Numbered from the stretch's first letter, positions 34,956-44,296 are shown. The stretch: DNA of 64,000 nucleotides from Martinezella calliandrae (GCF_030272695.1 NZ_JARFYN010000034.1:1-64000); one strand, 5' to 3'. Numbers and translations: made by a program. The notes: a model not told the origin generated them from the letters alone.

Positions 34956-35959
34956 CGCGGATGCCTCAGGCGCGGGTTGGCGACGATCGCAAGGATATCG
35001 GCAACCATGTTGAGCAGGATGTAGACGGCGGCGAAGATCAGTCCGCAAGCCTGGACCACCGGCATGTCGCGGACGGTGACGGCATCGACCATGTACTGGC
35101 CCATGCCCGGATAGACGAAGACCACTTCGACGACCACGACGCCGACGATGAGATAGGCAAGGTTCAGCGCCACGACGTTGATGATCGGCGCCAGCGCGTT
35201 GGGGGCGGCATGCTTGACGATAGCACGGAAGGCGCTAAGGCCCTTCAGTTCCGCTGTTTCCATATAGGCGGACGACATCACCGAGAGGATCGCGGCCCTT
35301 GTCATGCGCATCATATGGGCGAGAACGACGAGCACCAAGGTTGCGGTCGGCAGGGCTATGGCCTTTAGCCGGTCAATGAAATTCATGCCGTCATAAACGG
35401 TCGCTGGAAACGTCGCGATCCCGAATTTCACGGCAAAAAACAGGATGAGCAGGTAACCGACGAAAAATTCTGGTAACGAGATCGCCGCGAGCGAGATCAC
35501 ATTGATGATCTTGTCAGGCAAGCGGTTTCGGAAATGCACGGCCAGCATACCGAGCCCGACGGCGAGCGGCACCGAGATCACCGCCGCACAGGCGGCGAGG
35601 AAAAGCGAATTGCCGAGACGTTTGCCGATCTGCTCGCTGACGGAATTCTTGCTGGCCCAGGATGTACCGAAATCGCCCCGAACCGCATTCCCGAGCCATT
35701 CGACGTAGCGTGTGGTCACCGGCCGGTTGAGGCCGAGCTCGGTGCGAATATTGGCGACAGCCTGCGGTGTCGCCGACTGGCCGAGATAGGTCGTCGCGAA
35801 ATCGCCCGGCAGGGCTTCGAGACCGCCGAAGATGAGGACCGAGACCGCAAAAAGCAGCACGAGGCTGAGCAGGCAGCGCTCGATCATCAGGGACAGCAGC
35901 GGAAAACGCTGTTTGAACCGCAATCCCGGCATGACTGTGCTGGGTGGTATGTTGGACAT
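34952..35959 (-). CDS. Peptide-type ABC transporter permease, DppB-like
   Basis: The ATG at 35959 (MSNIPPSTVMPGL) is preferred over the longer open frame, which reads into the intergenic hairpins. The 335-residue protein has a membrane helix at about 25-48, the periplasmic LGQSATPQAVANIRTELGLN segment typical of DppB, five further helices and the coupling loop MSSAYMETAELKGLSAFRAI. It overlaps the DppC-like gene by four bases. Confidence 0.9.
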   Translation of the reverse strand: MSNIPPSTVMPGLRFKQRFPLLSLMIERCLLSLVLLFAVSVLIFGGLEALPGDFATTYLGQSATPQAVANIRTELGLNRPVTTRYVEWLGNAVRGDFGTSWASKNSVSEQIGKRLGNSLFLAACAAVISVPLAVGLGMLAVHFRNRLPDKIINVISLAAISLPEFFVGYLLILFFAVKFGIATFPATVYDGMNFIDRLKAIALPTATLVLVVLAHMMRMTRAAILSVMSSAYMETAELKGLSAFRAIVKHAAPNALAPIINVVALNLAYLIVGVVVVEVVFVYPGMGQYMVDAVTVRDMPVVQACGLIFAAVYILLNMVADILAIVANPRLRHPR

Positions 35960-35988
35960 GGCTGATGCCTCGCGCTGAAACGTCAGGA

Positions 35989-36046
35989 GGACCGCGGAGG
36001 CTTTCCGCAGTCCCGGTTGCGTTAAAGATGAGGGCGTTTGCGCCCT
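35989..36046 (-). promoter_or_regulatory. Two intercistronic hairpins between substrate-binding and permease genes
   Basis: The segment GGACCGCGGA/TTCCGCAGTCC (35989-36013, one mismatch) and AGGGCG-TTTG-CGCCCT (36031-36046) fold in the gap after the substrate-binding protein gene. Such structures often stabilise the upstream message so that the binding protein is made in excess over the permeases. Confidence 0.5.
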
Positions 36047-36056
36047 GCCTCGAGCA

Positions 36057-37646
36057 TCAGGACTCCAGCCAGACGCGGGTGGCGACGTAGCCGTTCGACA
36101 TGTCGTTGCCGATGTCATGAACATAGCCCTTCACCTGCTTGGTGGAGGCGTTCACGAAGTCGTTGAACATCGGCAGGATGACGCCGCCTTCGTCGCGGAC
36201 CATCATCGCCATGGCGCGGTAAAGCTCCTTGCGCTTGGCCTCGTCCAGCTCGGAGCGGGCCTGAAGCAGAAGCTTGTCGAAGTCCGGACGCTTGAAGCGA
36301 GTGTCGTTCCAGTCCGCCGTCGAGAGGTAGGCGGTGGAATACATCTGATCCTGCGTCGGCCGGCCGCCCCAGTAGGAGGTGGAGAAGGGCTGGACATTCC
36401 ACACGTTGGTCCAGTAGCCGTCGCCCGGCTCGCGCTTGACCTCGATGTTGATCCCGGCCTTCTTGCAGCTTTCCTGATAGAGGACGGCGGCGTCGACCGC
36501 GCCCGGGAAGGCCACTTCCGAGGTACGCAGCAGTACCGAGCCGTCGTGGCCGGACTTCTTGTAGTGGAAGGCGGCCTTGTCGGGATCGTAGACACGCTGC
36601 TCGATGCCTTCGGGGAAGAGGGCATAGGTGCTGTTGATCGGGAAGTCGTTGCCGACCTTGCCGTAGCCGCCGAGGATCTTCTTGACCATGGTTTCGCGGT
36701 CCATGGCATATTTCAGCGCCAGGCGAAGGTCGTTATTGTCGAACGGCGCGGTGTTGCAATGCATGATGAAGACGTAGTGCCCGCGGCCGGCGGTCGACAG
36801 GATTTCGACATTGGGCGCACGCTTTAATAGGTCCACGGTCTTCGGATCGACGCGGTTGATGTAGTGCACCTGACCTGACGACAGCGCGGCAATACGTGCG
36901 GTCGCATCGTTCATACCGATGATTTCGACTGAATCGACGAAACCGCGATCGGTGCGCCAATCGTCCTTATTCCTCTCGAACATCGCGCGCACGCCGGGCT
37001 CGAAACTGACGAGCTTGTAGGGGCCAGTACCGATCGAGGCGAGAGGATCGTCTTTGCCGCCGTTCGGCTGGATGACGAGATGGTAGTCGGAGAGCAGCAA
37101 CGGCATGTCGGCGTTGCCTTCGGTCAGGGTCAGGACGAGATTGTCACCGTCGGCCTTGATCTCCTTGATCGATTTCATGACGCCGAGTGCGCCAGATTCC
37201 GACTTGCTGTCAGTGTGGCGGTTCAGTGTGGCAACGACGTCGTCGATGGTCAGATCCTTGCCGTTGTGGAACTTGACGCCCTTGCGGATTTTGAAGGTCC
37301 ACGTGGCGGCATCCTTCGACGGCTCCCAGGATTCGGCAAGTGCGGGTACGGCTGCACCGGTCAGAGGATGGGATTCGACCAGCATGTCGCCCCAGCAGCG
37401 GCCGACGCAGAACATGAACTGCGACAGGAATTTCGCCGGGTCCTTGGAATCGGTGGCGGCGCCGCCTTCGAGACCAAGCTTCAGATGGCCGCCGCGTTTC
37501 GGCTCGGCTGCCATCGCGCTTTCGGTGAAAAGCTGGTCGGCAAGGGCCAATGTCATGCCGGCCGCCATGGCGCGCCCCATGAATTCGCGGCGGCTCAGTC
37601 CGCCCGAGGTCACACGGCTTGCCAAATGTTTCGTATAGTCTTTCAT
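36057..37646 (-). CDS. ABC transporter substrate-binding protein, SBP_bac_5 (peptide/opine type), Tat-exported
   Basis: The ATG at 37646 follows AGAAGGAACAGGGG. The 529-residue precursor carries a twin-arginine signal (SRREFMGRAMAAGMTLALA) cleaved near AMA-AEP. The SBP_bac_5 fold is seen in WTFKIRKGVKFHNGKDLTID and TGPYKLVSFEPGVRAMFERN. Members bind oligopeptides, opines, nickel or larger organic cations. Its position between the CoA pathway and the permeases suggests that it delivers the substrate used by that pathway, perhaps a quaternary amine derivative. Confidence 0.9.
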   Translation of the reverse strand: MKDYTKHLASRVTSGGLSRREFMGRAMAAGMTLALADQLFTESAMAAEPKRGGHLKLGLEGGAATDSKDPAKFLSQFMFCVGRCWGDMLVESHPLTGAAVPALAESWEPSKDAATWTFKIRKGVKFHNGKDLTIDDVVATLNRHTDSKSESGALGVMKSIKEIKADGDNLVLTLTEGNADMPLLLSDYHLVIQPNGGKDDPLASIGTGPYKLVSFEPGVRAMFERNKDDWRTDRGFVDSVEIIGMNDATARIAALSSGQVHYINRVDPKTVDLLKRAPNVEILSTAGRGHYVFIMHCNTAPFDNNDLRLALKYAMDRETMVKKILGGYGKVGNDFPINSTYALFPEGIEQRVYDPDKAAFHYKKSGHDGSVLLRTSEVAFPGAVDAAVLYQESCKKAGINIEVKREPGDGYWTNVWNVQPFSTSYWGGRPTQDQMYSTAYLSTADWNDTRFKRPDFDKLLLQARSELDEAKRKELYRAMAMMVRDEGGVILPMFNDFVNASTKQVKGYVHDIGNDMSNGYVATRVWLES

Positions 37647-37773
37647 TCCCCTGTTCCTTCTTCTTGATGTGTTGACAGAACTCTCGGGCAAGGCTTCGGG
37701 AGGCGGTTCCTCTCCGCCGGAAACTTGATTGCCCGCGATCATGCGGGAAAATGATGCGGTTGCCGCCGCCTTG

Positions 37774-38556
37774 TCACTTTCCTTTCCAGATTGGGGTTCG
37801 CTTCTGCGCGAAAGCCCTTGCGCCTTCCAACTGATCCTCGCTCGAATAGAGGGCATCGACGGTCGCAAACTGCCGTTTGGTGATCTTGTTCATGGCAGTC
37901 TGAAACGTCGTTCCCTCCGCTTCGCGCACGATTTCCTTGATGGCCGCATAGACAAGTGGCGGGCCGCTTTCGAGAAGGCGGGCAAGTTCCCATGCCCGGC
38001 CCATCAATCGGTCCGCAGCGACGATTTCGTTGATGAAGCCCCAACGATGGGCCTCGGCTACATCGAGCCAGCGGCCGGTCAGGAGCATGTCCATGGCGAT
38101 GTGGTAAGGGATGCGCTTTGGCAATTTTATCGACGCAGCGTCCGCGACTGTCCCCGAGCGGATTTCGGGAAGGGCGAAGGTCGCATGCTCGGCGGCGATA
38201 ATGAGATCGGCGCAGAGCGCGATCTCCAGGCCGCCGCCGCAACAGATTCCGTTGACGGCGCAAATCACTGGTTTGTTGAGATCGCGCAGTTCCTGCAAAC
38301 CGCCGAACCCGCCGACGCCATAGTCGCCGTCGACCGCGTCGCCGGCGGCAGCCGCCTTCAGATCCCAGCCGGCAGAAAAGAACTTTTCGCCGGCACCCGA
38401 AATGATCGCGACGCGCAGATCGGGATCGTCACGGAAATCGCGAAAGATCAGGCCCATCTCGCGGCTGGTCGCAAGGTCGATGGCATTCGCCTTCGGCCGG
38501 TCGATGATAACCTCGAAGATACCGTTGTCGCGCCTGATGCGGATGGGGCTTTGCAA
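37774..38556 (-). CDS. caiD: Carnitinyl-CoA dehydratase (enoyl-CoA hydratase family)
   Basis: The 260-residue crotonase-fold enzyme has the oxyanion-hole segments FSAGWDLKAAAAGDA and NGICCGGGLEIALCAD, and a family-diagnostic run LPEIRSGTVADAASIKLPKR seen in carnitinyl-CoA dehydratases. It would interconvert crotonobetainyl-CoA and carnitinyl-CoA. It begins six bases after the CoA ligase gene, inside the catabolic operon. No CaiB-type CoA transferase is present. Confidence 0.82.
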   Translation of the reverse strand: MQSPIRIRRDNGIFEVIIDRPKANAIDLATSREMGLIFRDFRDDPDLRVAIISGAGEKFFSAGWDLKAAAAGDAVDGDYGVGGFGGLQELRDLNKPVICAVNGICCGGGLEIALCADLIIAAEHATFALPEIRSGTVADAASIKLPKRIPYHIAMDMLLTGRWLDVAEAHRWGFINEIVAADRLMGRAWELARLLESGPPLVYAAIKEIVREAEGTTFQTAMNKITKRQFATVDALYSSEDQLEGARAFAQKRTPIWKGK

Positions 38557-38562
38557 CTTCTG

Positions 38563-40620
38563 CTACCTCCTTTTCCGGATGAGGGCGTCTGCGGCGACGA
38601 CGCCACGATTATCGGGCAGTACCATCAATGGATTAATGTCCAGTTCCTCAAGCTGCGCGGCATTCATTACGACATATTCTGCCGCTGATACGACGGCATC
38701 AACAACTGTATCGAGGTTGCTCCTCGCCCCGCCACGATAGCCTTCGATCAATTTCCTGACCTTCAGCCGTGAAATGGCTTCGAGGGCGTCCGCCTTTGTC
38801 ACCGGAAGAGTTAAAATGACAGAATCTTCAAGTAATTCCACCAGGATTCCGCCCGCGCCGATCGTCAATGCCAATCCAAGGACAGGATCGCGCACGGCGC
38901 CGACGATCAGCTCGGCGACTGGGCGTTCGACCATCCGTTCGACCAGGTATCCGGAGGCGATGGGAGCCATCCGCTGCGCCGCGCTTCGCACCGCCTCCAC
39001 ATCCCGGAGGTTGAGCGCAACGGCTCCGACCTCAGATTTATGTGCGACGCCCAACGCCTTCAAGGCGACAGGAAAGCCGATGCGTCGCGCCTGATCTGCG
39101 GCGCCGTCCGGACTGGATGCCGTTTCGCCCAATGGAACGATGAGACCGGCAGCAGATAGCTCCGCTTTGGCCGCCGCTTCACTCAAGGTCTCGATCTCGC
39201 CTGCGGCCAAGGGAATATCGAGGAGCGGCAGCGGCGCCCGAGCATGCCATGAAAAGCCAATTCGACTTGCAACTTCGGCCGCGGCGATCGCATCGCTGAT
39301 GCCGCACAGAGGCACTATGCCATTCTGCATGAGCTCAACGGCGATCGCTTCCGGCATGTTCTCCGGCAGCGTCGCCAGTATCCCGGCATGGGCGCCGGTC
39401 AGCTTTGCCGATCTGACGACTGCGGCGATCGTCGTCATCCAGTCGGCCGCATCGCAACGATCGTCTCGCGGAAAATCGAGGACGATCAGATTGAGTGCAT
39501 AGTCGCCTTCGAACATGGCGGTGAAGGCTTCCGATTGGCGGGAAAGATCGCCCCAAACGAAGGTGTGGTAGTCGAGAGGATTAGACAGCGTGACCATCTC
39601 GCCGAGGCTGCGCCGCAAGGCCGGCAATTGCTCCGGTTTCAGGGCGCGGAAATCCACAGCCCTGCCGATCGCAGCGTCGGCCATCAGCGAGGCTTCGCCG
39701 CCGGAACAGCTCATCGAAGAAATTGCGTTGCTTGTCAGCGGGCCGGTCACGTGCAGCAGTTTCAGGGTTTCGACGAGTTCGGGCAGCGTCGCGACCCGGC
39801 CGATACCGAGACGAGCAAGAACCGCATCGGCAACCGCATCGCTGCCGGCCAGGGATGCTGTATGCGACACGGCCGCGCGCTGCGCCTGGTCGGATTTGCC
39901 GACTTTCAGAGCGACGACGGGTTTGCGCAGTTCTCTCGCACGCATGGCAAGCTTTTGCAGTGTCTGGACGTTGCCGAACCCCTCTATATGCAGGCCGATC
40001 GCCGTAACGCGGGGATCTTCCAGGACGGCGAGGGCGAGATCCGACAGTCCGATCTGTGCCTGGTTGCCTGCCGTCATCAAATAGCTGATGGGCAAGCCGC
40101 GCTTTTGCATGGAAAGATTGATGGCGATGTTGGAGGATTGCGTCAAAATCGCCACGCCGCGTTCGACGCGCACCATTCCATGTTGGTCAGGCCAGAGAAG
40201 GGCGCCATCCAGTCCGTTGATCACGCCATAACAATTCGGCCCGATGATCGGCATGTCGCCGGCCGCATCGACCAAGGCGGCCTGCAGTGCGATGCCATCG
40301 GCCAGTTCGCCGGCCGCTTCGCTGAAGCCGGACGCGTAGCAGACGGCACCACCAGCGCCCTTGGCTGAGAGTGCGCGAACGATATCGACGGTCAGCATCC
40401 GGTTGACGCCGACGAAGGCGGCATCAGGTGGGGCGGGCAGCTCTTGCACCGATCGATAGCAGTGGCGTCCGGAAACGGTATCCATCGTTGGATGAACGGG
40501 CCAGATGTCACCAGCAAAACCCATCAGATCGCATTGTTCGATGACCCGGCGCGCCTCGCGACCGCCGAAGACGGCGATCGTTTGTGGTCTGATCAGGCGA
40601 TCGAGCGGGCGTTGCGTCAT
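38563..40620 (-). CDS. Acyl-CoA synthetase, ADP-forming (acetate-CoA ligase) family
   Basis: The 685-residue protein has an N-terminal CoA-binding domain (LIRPQTIAVFGGREARRVIE), a succinyl-CoA-ligase-like domain (GPNCYGVINGLDGALLWPDQ, VSHTASLAGSDAV with a candidate phospho-His) and a C-terminal ATP-grasp domain (AADQARRIGFPVALKALGVA, LELIVGAVRDPVLG-type sequence). It would activate a carboxylate such as gamma-butyrobetaine or crotonobetaine to its CoA thioester, in place of the CaiC-type AMP-forming ligase. The exact substrate is inferred from neighbours only. Confidence 0.82.
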   Translation of the reverse strand: MTQRPLDRLIRPQTIAVFGGREARRVIEQCDLMGFAGDIWPVHPTMDTVSGRHCYRSVQELPAPPDAAFVGVNRMLTVDIVRALSAKGAGGAVCYASGFSEAAGELADGIALQAALVDAAGDMPIIGPNCYGVINGLDGALLWPDQHGMVRVERGVAILTQSSNIAINLSMQKRGLPISYLMTAGNQAQIGLSDLALAVLEDPRVTAIGLHIEGFGNVQTLQKLAMRARELRKPVVALKVGKSDQAQRAAVSHTASLAGSDAVADAVLARLGIGRVATLPELVETLKLLHVTGPLTSNAISSMSCSGGEASLMADAAIGRAVDFRALKPEQLPALRRSLGEMVTLSNPLDYHTFVWGDLSRQSEAFTAMFEGDYALNLIVLDFPRDDRCDAADWMTTIAAVVRSAKLTGAHAGILATLPENMPEAIAVELMQNGIVPLCGISDAIAAAEVASRIGFSWHARAPLPLLDIPLAAGEIETLSEAAAKAELSAAGLIVPLGETASSPDGAADQARRIGFPVALKALGVAHKSEVGAVALNLRDVEAVRSAAQRMAPIASGYLVERMVERPVAELIVGAVRDPVLGLALTIGAGGILVELLEDSVILTLPVTKADALEAISRLKVRKLIEGYRGGARSNLDTVVDAVVSAAEYVVMNAAQLEELDINPLMVLPDNRGVVAADALIRKRR

Positions 40621-40625
40621 CCCGA

Positions 40626-41786
40626 TTAGGCTCCGAATGGCCGCAGCAGGTCACGGCTGATGATATGCCGCTGGATTTCCGAGGTTCCGTCCCAGATGCG
40701 CTCGACACGCGCATCGCGCCAGAAACGAGCAAGCGGCAGGTCGTCCATCAGCCCCATACCGCCAAAGATCTGGATTGCCTCGTCCGTGACACGGGCAAGC
40801 ATTTCGGAGGCGTAGAGCTTGGCCGATGCGATCTCGCGATTGGCGCTAAGGCCAGCGTCGAGCCGCCAGGCGGCCGATAACGTCAAAAGGTCGGCAGCGT
40901 CGATCTGCGTGATCATGTCGGCAAGCTTGAACGACACGCCCTGATTGGCGCCGATCGGCCGGCCGAACTGCTTGCGCTCGGCCGCATAGGGCAGCGCCAG
41001 GTCGAAGACGCGCCGAGCTCGCCCGACGCAGGTCGCCGCAACCGTCAGACGCGTGCCGTAAAGCCATTCATTGGCGATGTCGAAGCCGCGGTGCACCTCG
41101 CCAAGAACCTGGGATTTGGGCAGGCGGCAATCGGTGAAGTTCAGGATGACGTTGTGATAGCCGCGATGGGAAACCGAGTTATAGCCCTTGAGGATCTCGA
41201 ACCCCGGCGTGCCGCGATCGACCAGAAAGGCCGTGATCTTCTTCTTCACGCCCTTTAACGTTTCCTCCTCGCCAGTGGCGGCAAAGACGATGACGAAATC
41301 GGCGACATCGGCATGAGAGATGAAATGCTTGCTGCCGTTCAGAACGAAATCGTCGCCATCGCGGCGCGCTGCGCATTTCATGCCGCGCATGTCGGAGCCG
41401 GCGTCGGGTTCGGTGATGGCGAGCGCGTCAATCTTGTCGCCGCGTATCGCCGGCAGGAGATATCTGTCGCGTTGCTCGCCTTGGCAGGCCATCAGAATTC
41501 CGCAAGGACGGCCGAAAAACACGGTCAGTGCCATCGAACCGCGACCGAGTTCACGCTCCACAAGCGTGAACGTCACATGATCGAGGCCGGCGCCGCCGAT
41601 TTCCTCGGGAAAGTTACAGGCATAGAAACCGAGGTCGATGCATTTGCGCCGGATCTGCTCGGCAAGGTCCGGCGACACGACGCCGGTGCGATCGACCTCG
41701 TTCTCGTGCGGATAGATCTCCGTCTCGACGAAATCGCGGACCGTCTTGACGATCATCTCCTGTTCTTCGCCAAGCCCGAAATTCAT
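40626..41786 (-). CDS. Acyl-CoA dehydrogenase, probable gamma-butyrobetainyl-CoA dehydrogenase
   Basis: The 386-residue flavoenzyme has the family signatures ALAITEPDAGSDMRGMKCAA and QIFGGMGLMDDLPLARFWRD, and FAD-contact segment ISHADVADFVIVFAAT. In this operon it would oxidise gamma-butyrobetainyl-CoA to crotonobetainyl-CoA, the step before the CaiD-type hydratase. Family membership is sure; the substrate is inferred. Confidence 0.85.
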   Translation of the reverse strand: MNFGLGEEQEMIVKTVRDFVETEIYPHENEVDRTGVVSPDLAEQIRRKCIDLGFYACNFPEEIGGAGLDHVTFTLVERELGRGSMALTVFFGRPCGILMACQGEQRDRYLLPAIRGDKIDALAITEPDAGSDMRGMKCAARRDGDDFVLNGSKHFISHADVADFVIVFAATGEEETLKGVKKKITAFLVDRGTPGFEILKGYNSVSHRGYHNVILNFTDCRLPKSQVLGEVHRGFDIANEWLYGTRLTVAATCVGRARRVFDLALPYAAERKQFGRPIGANQGVSFKLADMITQIDAADLLTLSAAWRLDAGLSANREIASAKLYASEMLARVTDEAIQIFGGMGLMDDLPLARFWRDARVERIWDGTSEIQRHIISRDLLRPFGA

Positions 41787-41797
41787 GACGCTTCCTC

Positions 41798-43288
41798 CTA
41801 GCGTTTTTGTCCGACATGACGCCCGACGCCATCCGGCACGGGCAGTTTTGCATGGGCCTCGGCGATCGGCCTTATTTTGCTCAGCACCTCCTCCGGTGCA
41901 GGAGCGGCTTTACCGGCCTTGGCGTCGACATGCAGCAGCATGTGCTCGGCGGTGGCGATTGCTTCGCCCGTCGCCGTTTCGTAGATCGTGTGGAATACCT
42001 GTAGCCGCTTATCGTCGGCGGAGAGAAGCTGGCAGGTTGAATGGATAGCATGGCCGAGCTTGGCCTCGCCGAGATGGCGAATATGCGTTTCGACCGTGTA
42101 ATAGCTGTGACCGCGCTCCACATAGGCGAAGTCGACGCCGATCAGGCGCAGCAGTGCATCGGATGTATCGCCAAACACCTGCAGATAGCGGTGCTCGGTC
42201 ATGTGACCATTATAGTCCACCCATGCCGGGCTTACTTTGGTTTCGATAAGCCGCAACGGCTTAGCGATATCCGTGAGCTTTTTGCTGCCGCTGGCGCGGG
42301 CCCACAGGCCCTCTTCGAAATCCTTGAGCAGCTTACCGGCGCCCCAGCCCTTGCCGCCGTGACCGCCCTTCAGCGTCTGCAGGATACCGACGAGATTTTC
42401 GTCGCGAATGCGCTCCAGCTCGCGGATCGACAACCCATCGGCCTGCTCATCCGACTGCTGGCCGATCTTTTCGACCAGCGCGTCGTCGAGGTCGACGACA
42501 TCCATCAGTTTCGTCCAGTTCCATTTAAGGGCCGGGCCGAACTGGGCGAGGAAGTGCCGCATGCCCGCTTCACCGCCAGCAATACGGTAGGTCTGGAAGA
42601 GCCCCATCTGCGCCCAGCGCAGACCGAAGGAATAGCGAATGACGTCATCCAGCGTCTCGACGGTGCAGATGTCGTCCTTGATCAGCCAGAGCGCCTCGCG
42701 CCACAGGGCCTCCAGCAAGCGGTCGCCAACGAAGGCCTCGATCTCCTTGGCAATATGGACGCCCTTCATGCCGATCGGCGGCAGCCGTTCCATGGCGGCC
42801 TGGATCGTTTCCATGGAGGTTTTTTCGCCACCGACGATTTCCACGAGCGGCAGCAGATAGACGGGATTATAGGGATGGGCGACGAAGAGGCGTTCGGGAT
42901 GGCGCATGTCGCGCTGCAGATCGGTCGGCAACAGGCCGGAGGTCGATGAGCCGATCAGCGCATCCGGCCTTGCCGCCTTATCGATCTCGGTCAGCACCTT
43001 GCGCTTGAGATCCAGCCGCTCGGGAACGCTCTCCTGGATCCAGTCGGCATCGGCAACGGCTTGCTCCAGCGTCTCACGGAAGGTGAGCTTGCCGCGCGGC
43101 GCAAGAGGTGCGCCGGTCAGCATCGCATAGGCTTTCTCCGCGTTCGCCAGCACTTCGCTAACGATGCGGGTTGCTTCCGGATGCGGATCGAAGACATCGA
43201 CGTCGATGCCCGCCAGCAGAAAACGGGCGATCCATCCGCCGCCGATGACGCCGCCGCCGATGCAGGCTGCCTTGTTGATCCTGGTCAT
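41798..43288 (-). CDS. lcdH: L-carnitine dehydrogenase fused to betainyl-CoA thioesterase
   Basis: The 496-residue protein has a 3-hydroxyacyl-CoA-dehydrogenase-like half (residues 1-320; NAD motif CIGGGVIGGGWIARFLLAGI, VAHPYNPVYLLPLVEIVGGE, EIEAFVGDRLLEALWREALW) and a C-terminal hotdog domain (about 345-475; VSPAWVDYNGHMTEHRYLQV, HSYYTVETHIRHLGEAKLGH). The fusion is known in Rhizobiales: the first half oxidises L-carnitine to 3-dehydrocarnitine and the second is a betainyl-CoA thioesterase. It is seven bases from the cleavage enzyme gene, its metabolic partner. Confidence 0.9.
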   Translation of the reverse strand: MTRINKAACIGGGVIGGGWIARFLLAGIDVDVFDPHPEATRIVSEVLANAEKAYAMLTGAPLAPRGKLTFRETLEQAVADADWIQESVPERLDLKRKVLTEIDKAARPDALIGSSTSGLLPTDLQRDMRHPERLFVAHPYNPVYLLPLVEIVGGEKTSMETIQAAMERLPPIGMKGVHIAKEIEAFVGDRLLEALWREALWLIKDDICTVETLDDVIRYSFGLRWAQMGLFQTYRIAGGEAGMRHFLAQFGPALKWNWTKLMDVVDLDDALVEKIGQQSDEQADGLSIRELERIRDENLVGILQTLKGGHGGKGWGAGKLLKDFEEGLWARASGSKKLTDIAKPLRLIETKVSPAWVDYNGHMTEHRYLQVFGDTSDALLRLIGVDFAYVERGHSYYTVETHIRHLGEAKLGHAIHSTCQLLSADDKRLQVFHTIYETATGEAIATAEHMLLHVDAKAGKAAPAPEEVLSKIRPIAEAHAKLPVPDGVGRHVGQKR

Positions 43289-43295
43289 AGGAGCC

Positions 43296-44198
43296 TCAGC
43301 GCTTCGTCAGTTTCAGTTTCCTGCGGACATCCTCGGGGCCGATGATGCGCGCGCCCATGCCTTCGACGACCTTAACCGCCTTTTCGACGAGCTGGGCATT
43401 GGTGGCGAGCATGCCTTTACCGGCATAGAGATTGTCCTCGAGCCCGACCCGGACATTACCGCCGGCAAGGACGGCAGCAGCCGGGTAGGCCAAGGCGTTG
43501 CGTCCGATAGAAAAGGCCGAGAAGGTCCAGCTAGCGGGAACGTTGTTGACCATCGCCATGAAAGTGTTGAGGTCATCGGGCGCCCCCCAGGGGATGCCCA
43601 TGCAGAGCTGGATGAGGATGGGATGCTCAATTAGACCCTCCTCGGCAAGCTGTTTGGCAAACCAGAGATGACCGGTATCGAAGGCTTCGATCTCGGGACG
43701 TACGCCGAGATCCGTCATCTTCTTCGCCATTGCCCGCAGCATCGACGGGGTATTGGTCATCACATAGTCGCCGAGAGAGAAGTTCATCGTGCCGCAATCG
43801 AGCGTGCAGATTTCCGGCAGGCATTCGGCAACGTGGCTGACGCGCTCGGAGGCGCCCGCCATGTCCGTGCCCTTGGTATTCAACGGCAACGGGCTTTCGA
43901 CATTGCCGAAAATGAGGTCGCCGCCCATGCCGGCCGTCAGGTTGAGCACCACATCGACATCTGCGGAGCGGATCCGGTCCGTCACTTCCTTGTAGAGATC
44001 GTTTCGGCGACTGGCAGCGCCAGTCTCGGGATCGCGGACGTGACAATGGACGACGGCGGCGCCAGCCTTGGCGGCGTCGATCGCGGATTGCGCGATCTGC
44101 TTGGGAGTGATCGGAACATGGCTGGATTTCGAAACCGTATCGCCGGCGCCGGTGACAGCACAGGTGATGAAGACATCGCGGTTCATCGCAAGAGGCAT
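43296..44198 (-). CDS. Beta-keto acid cleavage enzyme (BKACE, DUF849), probable dehydrocarnitine cleavage
   Basis: The ATG at 44198 follows ACGAGGGAGAACAAAA. The 300-residue protein has the zinc-binding HxH motif (H51, H53 in VVHCHVRDPETG), the TIM-barrel segment VLNLTAGMGGDLIFGN and the C-terminal GARIIGPEDVRRKLKLTK typical of BKACE. With acetyl-CoA it would cleave 3-dehydrocarnitine, giving betainyl-CoA (hydrolysed by the adjacent thioesterase to glycine betaine) and acetoacetate. First gene of the operon, divergent from its likely regulator. Confidence 0.87.
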   Translation of the reverse strand: MPLAMNRDVFITCAVTGAGDTVSKSSHVPITPKQIAQSAIDAAKAGAAVVHCHVRDPETGAASRRNDLYKEVTDRIRSADVDVVLNLTAGMGGDLIFGNVESPLPLNTKGTDMAGASERVSHVAECLPEICTLDCGTMNFSLGDYVMTNTPSMLRAMAKKMTDLGVRPEIEAFDTGHLWFAKQLAEEGLIEHPILIQLCMGIPWGAPDDLNTFMAMVNNVPASWTFSAFSIGRNALAYPAAAVLAGGNVRVGLEDNLYAGKGMLATNAQLVEKAVKVVEGMGARIIGPEDVRRKLKLTKR

Positions 44199-44209
44199 TT
44201 TTGTTCTCC

Positions 44210-44231
44210 CTCGTATTGAGCACATTACGAG
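44210..44231. promoter_or_regulatory. Inverted repeat, candidate regulator site
   Basis: CTCGTA and TACGAG are separated by ten bases in the 98-base gap between the cleavage-enzyme gene and the divergent AraC/GlxA-type regulator. It lies immediately before the ribosome site of the operon, where binding could affect transcription. Confidence 0.45.
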
Positions 44232-44296
44232 GCAAGTGGCATTTTCTTGCTTTGCATTTCCAGAAGTAATCCATACATTATCGGAAACATGAAAGG

